A DNA stretch of 64,000 nt, from contig NC_068979.1 in the NCBI RefSeq assembly GCF_016808095.1, forward strand, positions 27,361,960 to 27,425,959. The letters run 5' to 3'. A model generated the notes under the pieces. It saw only the letters and a program-made list of their open reading frames with translations. It was not told where the DNA came from and ran no database searches. The DNA is from Vigna angularis (taxonomy: Eukaryota > Streptophyta > Magnoliopsida > Fabales > Fabaceae). Each line of letters begins with the position of its first letter. Position 1 is the first letter of the stretch. Shown here in pieces: positions 11,354-24,152 of the stretch. Both the position numbers and the translations under genes were made by a program.

Positions 11354-14194
11354 CTATCCTTGCTTGGTTACACCCTCACTTGAACTGATGTTAGAAACAG
11401 TTGCATTCTGTTCTGACATATTCTCATACTTCTTGTTCAGGTTATATGGTGCTGCACTCAATACCCTGCATGAACAGAAACACCTCAGACTCCAATAATT
11501 TTTCATCCATATAATCATTTTTCTTATGGCTAGATTAAAATCATGTATATACTAACCTCTCCTTGCGCTTATGTAAAAATCGAGTCAGTGATGCCTTGCG
11601 AGCTTGTGGCACAGCTGCATAAAATGTGAAAAGAAAATGTCATTCATTCATAAAAACCTTATGATTGTAGAATCACTGAGTACAAACACTTGCAATGATT
11701 AAAAGAAATAATTTTGGATAACTATAAAGTAAATTTATCTTACCCCAAATGAAAAAGTATATGAAGAACTAAAGATACATTGAGGAGCAAGAAACTACCA
11801 TACCTGATGGCAGCATGGTGTTTGTGTTGACTACTTTAGGAGTCTCTGCTTTGTTAACAGAAGTAAGGGTACCACCAGATGTTTTAGCTGCCAGAAATTC
11901 ATTACTGCTACTTGAAACACTCCCTGATTTTGCACCAGTATGTGAAGAAACAGATAAAGTACTTGAAAGTGGTATGGGTTTACTATGTCTGGGTGCCTGA
12001 ACATTAGGTACTGTCACTTTAGAAGCAAGTGATAAGCCATTCCTAGCCATCAACATGATTGCTTGAGCCTGAAGAAAAATGGTCAAGCATCAACAATGAG
12101 ATGTATGCTTCTCTTCATATACTGAATTCGTTTGTTCATTGTGTATGCAGCAAAACATGATAGAAAATACCTTCTCAGGAGTGATATCATCAAAGACATT
12201 CACAGTTCCAGCATAGAAGATGGTAAGTTTAGGAACAGATACAGATGGTTTCACACTGTTATTTCAAAATGATACAAGTTAGAGAATAACAAGTTTATTC
12301 ATTGCAGTACTGCACTTGAATCATCTCTCTAAACAAGGCCAGTTTAAGGCACAAACAGATAAAGCCCTTGCTTTAGGTCTCCAAGAAAAAAAGTCTCAAA
12401 ATTTTCTTGGTATTAATTTCTTTATGCCTCAAAAAAAAGACCTCAAAATTTTCTTTTAGTACTAATTGTTTGAGGTCTCCGAGAAAAAAAACCGCCAAAA
12501 TTTAAGTTTATTTTAGGTCTCTTAAACTCTTGAACCACCATTGTCTCTGCTTTCAAGCACAAAAATGTAATTACCATGATTCGGTCATTCCAGCAACAGC
12601 ACCAACACCAACTAGAGGAAGAAATGAATGGAGTGCTGTAACAGGTATTTCCCCTAGTTGTGGTTGCTTCATACTAGAAGCATTCATATTCTGACCAACA
12701 GTTGCAAAAGGATTCTTTAGGGATAGAGGTCCCATGGAAACTGGAATTGCTTGGTTGGGAACTGGAAACATCTTCACATTATGAGGACGGTTCATATAAT
12801 TCACATCATGTAGTGTAGGATAAGGAGTCAGGGAAAAATGAATGCCACCACCTTGTTCATCATGATTGACAGATTTCTAAGTAATAAGAAAATTACAGTT
12901 AATGAAAGGGAAAAACTTAGTTAATGTGAAAGTGGATTAAACAAATCTATGTGAACCAAAAGACATGAGGTAGTGCAAAACTTCTTAAAGCTAGGTTCAG
13001 ATCTAAAGGACAAGTTCATAATTCAGAAAAACTAGTATAAGCAGATCTATACCAACTTACATAAACACAAAAGTTTTCCGAAACCAGACTCAATAAAAAT
13101 ATCAACCTGAACGCAATGGAGTCATCTGATCTGCTAAAAGTGAAGAAGTTTTACTCCCTTCACTTTACAGAATATAAAGCCTAATCAACCAACTGTTGTG
13201 CTAATTTGCAATTTTGAACAAATACACAAAAACTGATAGAAGGTGTATATCCAAACCTGAGGAGTATTCAAAGACATCGACTGAGGATGGACAGATACTT
13301 TGTTCATGAAGGGCCATTTTACCATACCTCCTTTTGTGAAACCTACATACCAGTAAGGAACCATCAACATAAATTTCAATCTTATTAGGGGCAGTAAAAA
13401 AGAAAAAAAAAAGGAATTGTGTAGGAGTGTTGGAAAAATTGACTTTTGAAAATTGATCTTGGATGATTTTATTATAGAAGGAAATTAGTAGGTAAAACTC
13501 AGTACCTATATTGCTTCAACCCAAAATCATTTTAGACCCAGAATTAATTCCTTCATGTGAAACCAAACACACGTGAAAATTTAACTAAAATCATGTTACT
13601 TGGTACTTCAATATGATTCTGCAGAATCTAACATGAAACCAAATACAAGCTAAATAGACTGCAAAGGATGCAAGAGAGGAAAAGGAGAACTGAGGAGTAG
13701 ATTGTCAAATTTTATGACTTGGCATCATTCTAAGTATCACTGTGCAGAAGCATCAACACCCAAATCAACATAAGTGGTAAAGAACTGAAGAATGATATTT
13801 TTTTTTTCCAATTCCATACATAGTCACGCAGAAAAGTTCAAATATAGAAACAAGAATCACTACACATGAGTCCCTAACTATTAAATAGCCTGCAGCTCTA
13901 CAGCTGCAGCACAACAAGTAAAGTTGCATGAACAGCTCTTATTGGTTAAAGAAGGATCAAATAGAGACTACAAATTATGTTCAAACTTATCCACAAAGAA
14001 AATTTAGTAACTGTTCGGATGTTCAATTTCCCAAAAAAACAGAAACACTGAAGTGGGTGATCATACAGAGGTCAGAAAAAAAAACAAAAACACATAAACA
14101 TGCCTGAGTTTTTGCACCCACTATCATTATTCATCACTTCCTTCACTTCAACGAAGGGTTCCTTCGAGTTCAGACCCATAAAATCCCTCTCCAT
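11354..14194 (-). CDS. TIFY6B: JAZ3/TIFY6B-type jasmonate ZIM-domain repressor
   Basis: A nuclear repressor of jasmonate signalling. JAZ proteins bind MYC2-type factors and the NINJA/TOPLESS corepressor, and are degraded after COI1-jasmonoyl-isoleucine recognition. Seven exons on the minus strand join in phase: 14194-14104, 13342-13257, 12876-12575, 12255-12171, 12068-11804, 11614-11557 and 11465-11354. They total 999 nt, 332 aa. The N-terminus MERDFMGLNSKEP is typical of the JAZ3/TIFY6 subgroup. The TIFY motif TIFYAG is at residues 171-176 in the ZIM domain. The Jas motif is intact: SLTRFLHKRKERVLSAAPY (about 285-303), preceded by VPQARKA in the degron position. Intron 1 appears to use a GC donor (14103-14102). 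The last intron splits the Jas motif after KERKE. No damage is seen. The start is the first ATG and matches the family N-terminus. Confidence 0.95.
11466..11556 (-). promoter_or_regulatory. Jas intron (possible alternative-splicing switch)
   Basis: This intron interrupts the Jas motif between the KRKE block and the APY part. In several JAZ genes retention of the equivalent intron is known to give repressors lacking the C-terminal Jas residues. Here retention would add four residues (Leu-Val-Tyr-Thr) and then a TGA stop, leaving the N-terminal part of the Jas motif and removing APY. The intron position and stop are read from sequence; use of the isoform is inference. Confidence 0.6.
14102..14103 (-). 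other. GC splice donor of JAZ intron 1
   Basis: Exon 1 ends ...AACTCAG and is followed by GCATGT. Joining at this GC donor to the acceptor before 13342 keeps the TIFY6 frame (NSG/FTKGG). The nearest GT, five bases downstream, would throw exon 2 out of frame. A GC-AG intron is therefore the best reading. Confidence 0.75.
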
Positions 14195-14331
14195 TTTCAG
14201 AGCAAAAAACTAAAGAAATTCAGAAACCCACTCTAAAAGTTTCTTTCTTTACCATTCAAAAACAAACTGAAGCAACCCCCTTGCTTTCTCACGTTAACCA
14301 ACAAAGCAAGCACGCCATAAATAAAACTAAA

Positions 14332-14390
<59 letters not shown>
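14332..14390. repeat. (ATT)n microsatellite in the JAZ 5' region
   Basis: About 20 uninterrupted ATT units. On the minus strand it is an AAT array about 138-196 bp upstream of the JAZ start codon, directly abutting a TATA-like TTTTATATAA (14388-14397). If that TATA box is used, most of the array lies in the transcribed leader. Confidence 0.9.
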
Positions 14391-14394
<4 letters not shown>

Positions 14395-14397
14395 AAA
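14388..14397 (-). promoter_or_regulatory. Possible TATA box of the JAZ gene
   Basis: TTTTATATAA on the minus strand, about 195 bp upstream of the ATG. The adjoining AAT repeat makes this a weak call. Confidence 0.35.
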
Positions 14398-14615
14398 CAC
14401 GTCGTTATAACTGCAGAAAATAAAAAATAAAAAAATAAAACAGATAGAGGAAGGTGTTTGAAAATCCAAGGGAGTAATTAATTTGTTTGAATCAATTAAT
14501 GAGATTTTGACCGCCAAGATTTGTTTTGTTTTTTTGGAAAAATTAAAGAAACAATGACGAATTATGAAAGGTTGGTGAGTTACCCGTAGAAGAACCGGAT
14601 AGTCCGGTATAAGAC

Positions 14616-14723
14616 CACGTGCGCGTCTGTCACACCTTACCATACTTGTCGTCGGTGTCCGACAGCGATCTTTTGTACCGCCACACATGTTAAAATTATG
14701 CACGTGTGTAACACGTACACGTG
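14616..14723 (-). promoter_or_regulatory. Cluster of three G-boxes (CACGTG) upstream of JAZ
   Basis: CACGTG occurs at 14616-14621, 14701-14706 and 14718-14723, with a further ACACGT between the last two. They are 420-530 bp upstream of the JAZ start codon. G-boxes are the binding site of MYC2-type bHLH factors, which JAZ proteins repress and which activate JAZ genes in a feedback loop. The motifs are seen; the regulatory role is inference from the family. Confidence 0.6.
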
Positions 14724-14729
14724 CCTACA

Positions 14730-16950
14730 TGTGTTACTAGTATATCATATCTCTTTATTTTCTATTATTAATCATATGGTACTCTTTTAAATGTCTTTTT
14801 CTTCATCACGTAAAAATCACAAAAAAATAATTAAAATATTCCAACCTGTTAAATGATTAAATTCTATGATCATATCTTATTACAAGCTTAATTAAGATTT
14901 AATTTTTTATAAATTTAGATATGTTTTTATTAATTTTTCTATTTAATGAATATTTAAAAATTTTATATTTTTTAATTGAGTGAATGTTATATATAATTAT
15001 CATTTTAAATTGAAATATATGATTATTATTTTGTTATGTTATCTTAATTGGTTATCCATATTTAAAAATATGATTATAAATGTTAATATAAAAATAATAT
15101 TACATATAATGTAAAATAATAAATAATGGTGGGAAAGTCATGCAAGAGCATCATGATCTCGTTAAAGTTTTCAAATGAAAATGACTATATTAACCTCATA
15201 GTTTCGTATTGACACATAAAATAATAGATTATGTTATTCAGTTAAAAAAACATTAAATGGTAATAAAATTTAACTAAAAAATATAAATATTTTATCTACT
15301 GAAAAAATTGGTAAGGATTGAATTAAAACTATCCAAATTAATTACCTTAAAACTTAATTAAGGTGTTATAAAATCCTTCCAATTAATGTTCTTATAATTG
15401 AATGTATTTAAAAGAATGATAGAGTGAGTTTGATTTTGATGCATATTCTCAATGGTGTTTAATTTGAATGGTTCATATTAATTATATAAATTGAAAGGCA
15501 AGAATGCACGATTAAACTCCTAATTTGTGTGTTTGATGCTCCTAACATTAGTCTAAATATATTTGCTCATAAAATTCTTCTTTGATATTATTATCATAAT
15601 ATAATAGAAGTGCAAGAACCATATTAAGAATGCACATATAAAAATCTAAATTTAACATTTTCCTTCCCTTAGTAAAAAATAAAAATTTAATTTCTGTCTT
15701 TTAGAATTATCCCACGCAAATAAGAATGGAGGAGTGTTGAAAAGTATTATTAGAGTCGATGATTATGTGTTTATTAGAGTGAGACACATCAAAACACAGT
15801 CTAACCTTTCAATTTCAACCTTTTTGGTTTCTTCATGGTTAGAGATTTCAAAAGTTAGTCAGATTCTCTTTTTTAATTAGTTTTTATATAATCAATCAAC
15901 TTGTAAGTTATTTTAACAGGAATAATTATTATTTTTTTTTTCGTTTTGATTTATATGAATGTTTTTTTTTCTCTCTATATATACATGAGTTCAATATTTT
16001 GTTTCCTTCTTTTATTACATAAAATTCTAAATAGTTCATGCGTGAAAATTTTGAAATATCTCGATTTTCATTTTCTTTAAATAGTTTTAGTTTTTTATTT
16101 TAAACAATATTTAAATTTCACTATGTGATAACTAGCGCTTCACTGGATTGCCAAATAATAACACATTATTCTGACGTGTTTAATTTTAATTTTTTGAATT
16201 AAAATTAAATTTTACTTTTATAAATTGAAATCAATTATTTTATAATTTTCCATCCACTATTTTCATCATCAACCCATCTTCAAGTGTTTCTCCTTCTACC
16301 TCACTTATCTCAACTTGCATCTCTTTATTTTTTTTTTCCAACTTTGTTTCTGTCAGAAAGACTTTTTTTAATTGACTGACCCATTCAACAAAATCCTACA
16401 CCATCCATCTCTTTCTCTTCTGTCTTTCTCATTTACCGTATTTCAATTAAAAAATATGATTAACATATAAATATTACAATTTAAATAAACAAATAAAAAA
16501 CATAAAAATATTAAACAAATATAAAAACAGAATAATATATATCAAAAAATTAATTAACTAATACTACATAAAATAACAAGTATTGAAAAATTGATAGTAG
16601 TAATAATACATTTATCATATTAGAAAAATTGATAATTTAAATGTATAAATAATAATTGTTGTAAAATGATTACTCTTATGTAATTAGTGTGACAATGTAG
16701 TTTGATTTTCTCCCAAAATTTATTAAACTAATAATTTATTGAGACAATCCAATTTTACAAAGTGGTTAGTTATGTATTTTAACAAAAATTAAGAAACAAT
16801 AAAATATCTTTCCTAAAATATGATTAGCTTTCTCATAGTAAACTTTACTGTAAATTATTTCCCAATATAAAGTCTCTAATAAATATCATGTCAAAGTTCA
16901 AAAATATTAATATATATTTGAGTACAATGTAAAATTAGTTTCCTAAGTTC
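14730..16950. other. AT-rich intergenic DNA
   Basis: No gene, element end or RNA gene could be supported here. Confidence 0.4.
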
Positions 16951-16953
16951 AAA

Positions 16954-18047
<1,094 letters not shown>

Positions 18048-18132
<85 letters not shown>
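18048..18132. repeat. (TA)n microsatellite, right of TIR element
   Basis: About 42 TA units directly following the right terminus of the element; the mirror of the run at 16960-17051. Confidence 0.95.
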
Positions 18133-18136
<4 letters not shown>

Positions 18137-18420
18137 CTAAAACTGTGGAAATACATATTAAAGTTGAACCAAACAATATAAGACAAAAAAAGCATTAACT
18201 ATATTAAATATCATAAAAGTAATAACACAAACATGAAAACAAAGTTCGAAAGTTGCGGCATATCACCAACAAAGTTGAAAATATGCTCACATTCAACCGA
18301 ATTTCGAAATTTGGTTGCGAGTTGTCGAACTTTGAAATACAACAATACATAAATAGCGTCTAACGTCAGTGCACCTATAATCGGAGTTTCAATGTCGATT
18401 AAGGGTGTTTATGTATTATA

Positions 18421-18495
18421 TATTTTAATTTCGATGTCGTTCCAATATTTTAATTTCGATGTCATTCCAATATTTTAATTTCGATGTCGTTCCAA
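18421..18495. repeat. 25-bp tandem repeat, three copies
   Basis: TATTTTAATTTCGATGTCG TTCCAA-type units begin at 18421, 18446 and 18471, with one base difference in the middle copy. They lie in noncoding DNA. Confidence 0.9.
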
Positions 18496-19129
18496 TGTAT
18501 GAATCACTTTTACCATCTTTCTCCTCCAAGAATCACATCACACACAGCATGATCATCATCAAAGTCGATCAAAATCACCACCACTATATCACCACCACTA
18601 TATCACCACTTTCAGAAGACAAACTCTCAACTCAGTGAAATAAGGAAACAATGAAGAAAATGTCACTCAACAGTGAAGAAATGGGAAAGGGAATGCATGT
18701 AGGGTTTATAAAAATAGAAGATTTGAAGTTATTGGTCGTTGGAACATCATTAGGTTATCATTAAACTTGATCATACTTTAGTAAATGAAGGGTAAGAAAG
18801 TAAAATGAGAGGTGCAGGATAAGATGAGTGAGGTATAGGGAGAAATACTCCCCATCTTACCATGAATAAAAAGAAAATATGATGATTGAATAATGATTCT
18901 ATTTCATTTCCTATTGATATTTTACTTTTTTTTCTTTTTTTTTCCTATAATGAAATAACCTTATCACTATTCACGAATATTAAATATACATTTTTTAAAT
19001 CTACTATGGTATTATAAAAGTTTTACTATGTTCTTTTTATAATATTTAAATTATACTGATTGGAAAGTTTAGTTTAGAGCGCTCTCTATTTTATTTAATT
19101 ATTTAATTCCTCGTCTATTGATTTGAATA

Positions 19130-20340
19130 TTAAAGATTGTTTGGTTAATCTTTACTACGAGTTTTCCATTTTTTACGATTAATTTTTCAATTGAAGTAAG
19201 TTAGTTTTCTGATTTTTTTTCTAAGTTTAAGTTAGTTCTTCTTTTGTATGAGGGTAAATCTTACTTGTATGTTTTTGACCAATGGTTTTAATGACATACT
19301 CTGATAATGTTTATGTTGTTTTTAGGGTAGGTAAGATTTTTTGTGTGTTTGAAGGTGTTATAAAGATTTTGAGCAATTTGGACTATTATCAAAGTTAAGA
19401 AAAATTAATGTTGTCATTTAGAGTTGTTTGGACTTTTATATGTCATTGTTAAGCTTATAAATCTATGTTAGTGATTGATTTCAATTTAGAAATGACTGTG
19501 ATTGATTTTGATGAATTGGTTTTGTGGTAAGCATGATTGATTTTGAATTGTGTACTATGAATGTTTGAATTATGATTTGTGTTGTTTTGGATTTTGTTTC
19601 ATGTAATTCAAAGAGTTTGTGGAATGAGTAATTGGGCAACATAGTAAGAGCTTCTATGTTTGGAATTGTTTTGAACTATTTGAGAAAAGAGTACCAATTT
19701 GATTAATTGAAGAGACACAAGATCACTTAAAAACAAAAAATTGCAAGTGTTGATATTTGATATAGCACCGAGTGGTACTAGTTGGTGTTAAGCACAAGCT
19801 TCTTGGTGCAAGTCTAGGAGCATATTAGCTTCAGACCACTAAGCGTCCATTTCCACAGTTAAGCATGTAGTTTTGCAAATGTTTTGGCGTTGAGCGGTAA
19901 CAGAGCACTGTTGAACGCCATCTTGCACTGTAAAGCATAAATAATACTACACTAGACTAAAAGATATGTATCCAGATAATTAAGTCTAGTTTCAAGTGTT
20001 TGTGTAAATATATGTGTGACATGTTATATTTTATATATGTTTAGTTTATATATAGCATAACTTTAAATAATTTAGAAAAGTTATTTTGTTCACTAGCTCA
20101 CCCTTTATTCTTTTATCCTTTGTTGTTTTATGTGATAATCACTTCATAGTGTAAGCAGAAGACTAGGTAAGTGATGATATGTTTTTAGTAGAATGCGAGA
20201 ATGCGACATAGTAGTTTTATAGTTTTATAGTTTTATGTAGATGTTTGTATAGGAGTTTTTCTTTGAAAAACTCCGATGATCCATAGTTAGTTTGTAAATA
20301 TTTTATTATTATAGTTATTATTTTAATAACTAAATTAATA
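19130..20340 (+). mobile_element. Probable decayed gypsy-type LTR
   Basis: There is no coding frame. Near 20095-20175 the order AGCTCACCCTTTATTC ... TTTGTTGTTTTATGTGATAATCAC ... GTGTAAGCAGAAGA parallels AGCTTACCCTGCTTTTC ... TTGTCGATGCAATGATCA ... GTGTGGATGTGAGCAGAAGG in the well-defined solo LTR at 44498-47043. The segment 19750-19940 has the GAGCGGTA/GTTGAACGCC-type phrases common in legume LTRs. The ends were not resolved. The call rests on this parallel alone. Confidence 0.4.
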
Positions 20341-21990
20341 TCTTATATATTTTTAATTTTTAATAATTTTATAATATTTTATTTAATAATTTTATACTAT
20401 TAAATTATATGATACATTATTATTATTAATAATAATATTATTATTAGTATTATTATATTTAATTTTTATTAATTAAGTATGTATTTTAATTTAGGATATA
20501 CTATTGAATGATTTTTTACCTATTATTTTTCACTTTTTTAATTAATTATATTTTCATAAATATTATATATAGTTGACTTTCAAATTTTTCCTAAATTTGT
20601 ACATTTTTATTAAGTCCTTATCTTTTTTGTGGGTATTTAAAATTTGTATATTTCCTAAAATTGAGTTTTTACCTATTTTTGCTAGATTGGGATGAGGATA
20701 CCGCCTGTGTGATGCTCCAGTCTTTGTTCGCTCCTCTCTCTGCTCTGATAACTGATCGGTTGGGGGTGACCTACAAAATATACATTTTGACGCTCAAGTC
20801 AAAAATTTTTTCTAGAGATGTAAAGTAATTGATTATCAAAAAGCGTAACCATTACCTCAAAATTAAATCTTTATTTATAGAGTTTATAAGAATCTGATCA
20901 ATTAATTTACCTCTTAATGGTCATCAATATATGTTTTAACCAGTCATCAAAAATCGTTACCGCCTTAATTACGCTTTAACTCTGTCCAACTGTTGTCCCG
21001 ACCGAACGGCTCCTAAATTATTTTACGTGACCCGGCCGTTTGGTTCTTTGGGGACTTAGTTCTTTGGGGACTTAGTATGCTATCGTGCCTTGCCGAGCGC
21101 GTCTACCCCTTGGTAACACTATCTATTAATGTTTTTTTAATGGGTAACATCTCTTGTTGTATGGCTTATTTGTCATTTCCACATGTGTCAAAATTTGTGA
21201 TATTTTCTTATCGTTAATATGATATTTTTTTAACACATGGAACTGCAAAGTAAATAAGATGATGACAAGATAATATGTCAATTAACAAAAAAAAGGTTGA
21301 ACTACAACAACTCAATTAGAAAAATATAAAACTTTTTAGTAAAATGTAACCAACTAAAAATATCCAAATATATGAAAAACTTAATACTTAGTTAAACCTA
21401 TATAAGTTTACCATAATATTGAATTAAATAGTTTTTATTTTATTTAATTTTGTATAGACTTGAAATAACTAAATAAAATAAATAATTTAAGTTTAATTCA
21501 ATCTTTCTTAGGTTGAGTAAGTTGAGTGTGAGGATCCAGAAAGACCCTAATAACAATGATATAATAGTAAAAAGAATTTACTAAAATATACTCTGATGGT
21601 TTTGGTACATATTATGATAATAATATTGAGCTCAAACTATAAATCAATTCAATATAATATAAGATTTGTCGACGTTTAGTTTACATAATGTGGAATGGTA
21701 TTATATCTTTAATAGCTTACCTAAATTAATCGGAGATGAGATTCATAATTTGAGAGTGATGTTTTAAGTTTATCCTTAATTTCCACCACTACTTGGATAC
21801 ATCATTTAACACACACATTTGAACTTTGGCTGACGGTTTGGTTTGAATTTCCGTTGCATCTAATTTGTAAGAAAAAACAAAAGGGTTTTCTACTCTCCAC
21901 ATGCCCATCTTTATAAATCAACCTAACTTCATTTCAAAACCCCTCCTGCAACTACAATAATTCATTGCTGCTTCATTCAATCCATTCAGA
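20341..21990. other. Intergenic DNA with repeat remnants
   Basis: A relatively GC-rich patch at 20690-21115 (with TTCTTTGGGGACTTAG duplicated in tandem at about 21040-21075, and ACGCTCAAGTCA) looks like retroelement remnant. The rest is AT-rich. No gene is supported. Confidence 0.4.
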
Positions 21991-22002
21991 TTTATAATAA
22001 TC

Positions 22003-22376
22003 ATGGTAATTATCATCTTTCTTGTGTCCATTTTTCCTCATATAATTTCCAGAGCAAAAAATTAGGGTTTGTTTGTTCGTCAAGAAATTTTCTCTAAGCA
22101 TTGCCTTATTCTGTATTTAGGCAACATTTTTTTATTGTTTTTTAACTTTTCTATCTGTGACTGCTGCAGTCTCTTACAACTTTATTGTTTAGGTCAATGG
22201 TGAGGTTTGTGACATCTTTTGTTGGTGAGCCAACCACTTCCATCTCAACCCTCCTATACTACAGTGGTCTTCTTCCTCACAATGTCATTCTTTTGAGAAT
22301 GGTTCGCCATGAGTTGTTAGATCAAGAAAATCACCTTTTCCATCTTCTCATCTCTATGATGAGTTGTTTGTGGTGA
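22003..22376 (+). CDS. Possible small two-exon gene, function unknown
   Basis: A gene-like arrangement: TTTATAAAT at about 21911, then a leader-like segment, then an ATG (22003-22005) directly followed by a GT donor. The acceptor GCTGCAG before 22170 joins this ATG in frame to a 207-nt exon ending in TGA at 22374-22376, giving 69 aa. The predicted product starts MSLTTLLFRSMVRFVTSF and is rich in Leu, Ser and His. I recognise no family. An ATG cut off by the first intron is common in plant small-protein genes, but this could equally be a gene fragment or chance. It is followed directly by a short TA repeat. Confidence 0.3.
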
Positions 22377-22609
22377 TATATATATATATATATACTTATT
22401 GTGCGCATTGCTTTACATTTTCTTGATTTTCATTATGTGTGATATGCTGAATTTGATGAAAAAGATATAACAATGCTAGATATATGAAAGTTTCAAGTTG
22501 AATGATCCAAATAGTATATGGAATATTTTGTTATATTTGTTAAAAAATATTAAAGACAAGTTGGAAGTCTCTTATTCATCAGAGATGAGTAATTTCGTAC
22601 TATATAATT

Positions 22610-22915
22610 GGGTGTAAACATCATTTTACAAGTCGGTTTTATAAGGTTGATAAGATTTAAAATTCACTTCTTAACATGATATCGTCATGAATTAAAGTTT
22701 ATCCTAATTAAAGTTGTTAGATCTATTGTTTCATTCGTTCTTGGATCACTATCAGACCAACCATTAATATCTTAAGAATGAGTTAAGTGTGTTGAAATAT
22801 TCTCACATTGACTAGAGACAAGACTGTTTCATAGTATATAAGTAAATATAAATCTCATTTTACAAGTTAGTTTTATAAGATTAAGTTAGACTTAAAGTTT
22901 ATTTTTTAGCCGAAT
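22610..22915. repeat. Dispersed legume repeat (copy 1)
   Basis: Phrases TTTTACAAGTCGGTTTTATAAGG and TTCACTTCTTAACATGATATC recur, diverged, within this stretch (22622 and 22858 onward) and at 42175-42420. They are noncoding and look like a common dispersed repeat. Boundaries are not defined. Confidence 0.5.
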
Positions 22916-23029
22916 AAACGAAGTAACTCAATTTTGGTATTTTTCTACTTATATTTTTGGAAGATTTTTTATTTTTCAAGTAAACTAAATGTAAACGCAA
23001 ATAGAATCTTGAAGATGAAGTTGATAAAA

Positions 23030-24114
23030 GGCTTAATATCAATTTTGGTCCCTAGTTTTGTTAGTTGTGCTCAAAGTGGTCATCCTATTTTTGAGTTGTT
23101 CAGAGTGGTTTCATGTTTTGTAAAAATGATTCAAGTTAGTCCTTTTTGCTGACGGTGTTAAAAACATTGACAGTGTAATGTCCACCTTAATCAATAGTGA
23201 AAGATCACAAGTTGCCACATCATCACAAGTTGCCACATCACCACATTTTCCACGTCATCACCTTCTTCCACCAGAAACCCTAATTCCTCTTGCTTTCCCC
23301 TTCCACCGTCACCTACCATCTTCGTCGGCCATCACCTTTGTTGTCGTCAACCTTGCACCACCTGCGTCCAACCTCGCACCAATAACCTCGTGCCATCACC
23401 TCCGTGGTAGGGACTTAACTTCTTCACCCATTAGCCACCAATCTTCGTTCACTTTCAGACCACCACGAGTCTCGTCATTAGCCGTTGTTTCCACCATGGC
23501 CATGACCTTCGTGTTTAGCATGCACCATGGTTTCGCGTCTTCTTTTCCTTGTGCTATTGCCATCAATCTTCTCACACGGCCATCGAAAACCCAAAAACCA
23601 TCATCATTCCCTTCATCACGAGCTCCACCACGAAACATCCATGGCCACGACTTGCAAACCAGAAGCACAGTGCCACCCAAAACACCACTGTAGAGCACCT
23701 TCGTCCAAGTCGAGAAATCCCTTCTTGTGCTCCTTTGTCAAACCAATCCTCCACATCAAATCCCTAAAACTACAAAGAAACAAAAATCTCCAATTCATTC
23801 AAAACCCTAATCGCTAAGAACCCCTAAAATCACGAGACAAAAATCACGAGTTCATCTTCTCCTTCGCGAAGAACCCCTAAAACCTAACGTTGCCACGTAA
23901 TTCACTTGGGTTTGCCACATAATGAATAAGTGGACATGTCATTCAATATAGACTAAGGTGGACATTATGCCATTAGCGTTTTTAACGCCGTCAACAAAAA
24001 AAACCAACTTGAACCATTTTTTACAAAACTTAAGACCACTCTGAACAACTCAAAAATAAGAGAACCACTTTGAACACAACTAACAAAACTAGAGACAAAA
24101 ATTGGTATTAAACC
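23030..24114. mobile_element. Mutator-like element with exact 9-bp target duplication
   Basis: The left end GGCTTAATATCAATTTTGGTC and the right end AAATTGGTATTAAACC are inverted. The TIRs run about 130 bp (23030-23165 and 23985-24114) through the TTGTTAGTTGTG and GAGTTGTTCAGAGTGG phrases. TTGATAAAA lies directly outside both ends (23021-23029 and 24115-24123), an exact 9-bp duplication that suggests a recent insertion. The interior is CCA/CAC-rich. Frames such as 23178-23693 are low in complexity (His, Pro, Ser, Thr) and are not convincing genes. No transposase is present. Confidence 0.82.
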
Positions 24115-24152
24115 TTGATAAAATAAATGTTGAACAAAAATAATAAAAAAAA

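Noticed and set aside
14233..14703. 156-codon minus-strand frame with a long poly-isoleucine run
   Set aside because: It reads through the ATT microsatellite and the JAZ upstream region. No family signal is seen, and it conflicts with promoter features.
23178..23693. 171-codon frame inside a Mutator-like element
   Set aside because: Low-complexity Pro/Ser/His/Thr composition with long overlapping frames on the other strand; more likely CCA-rich DNA than a gene.
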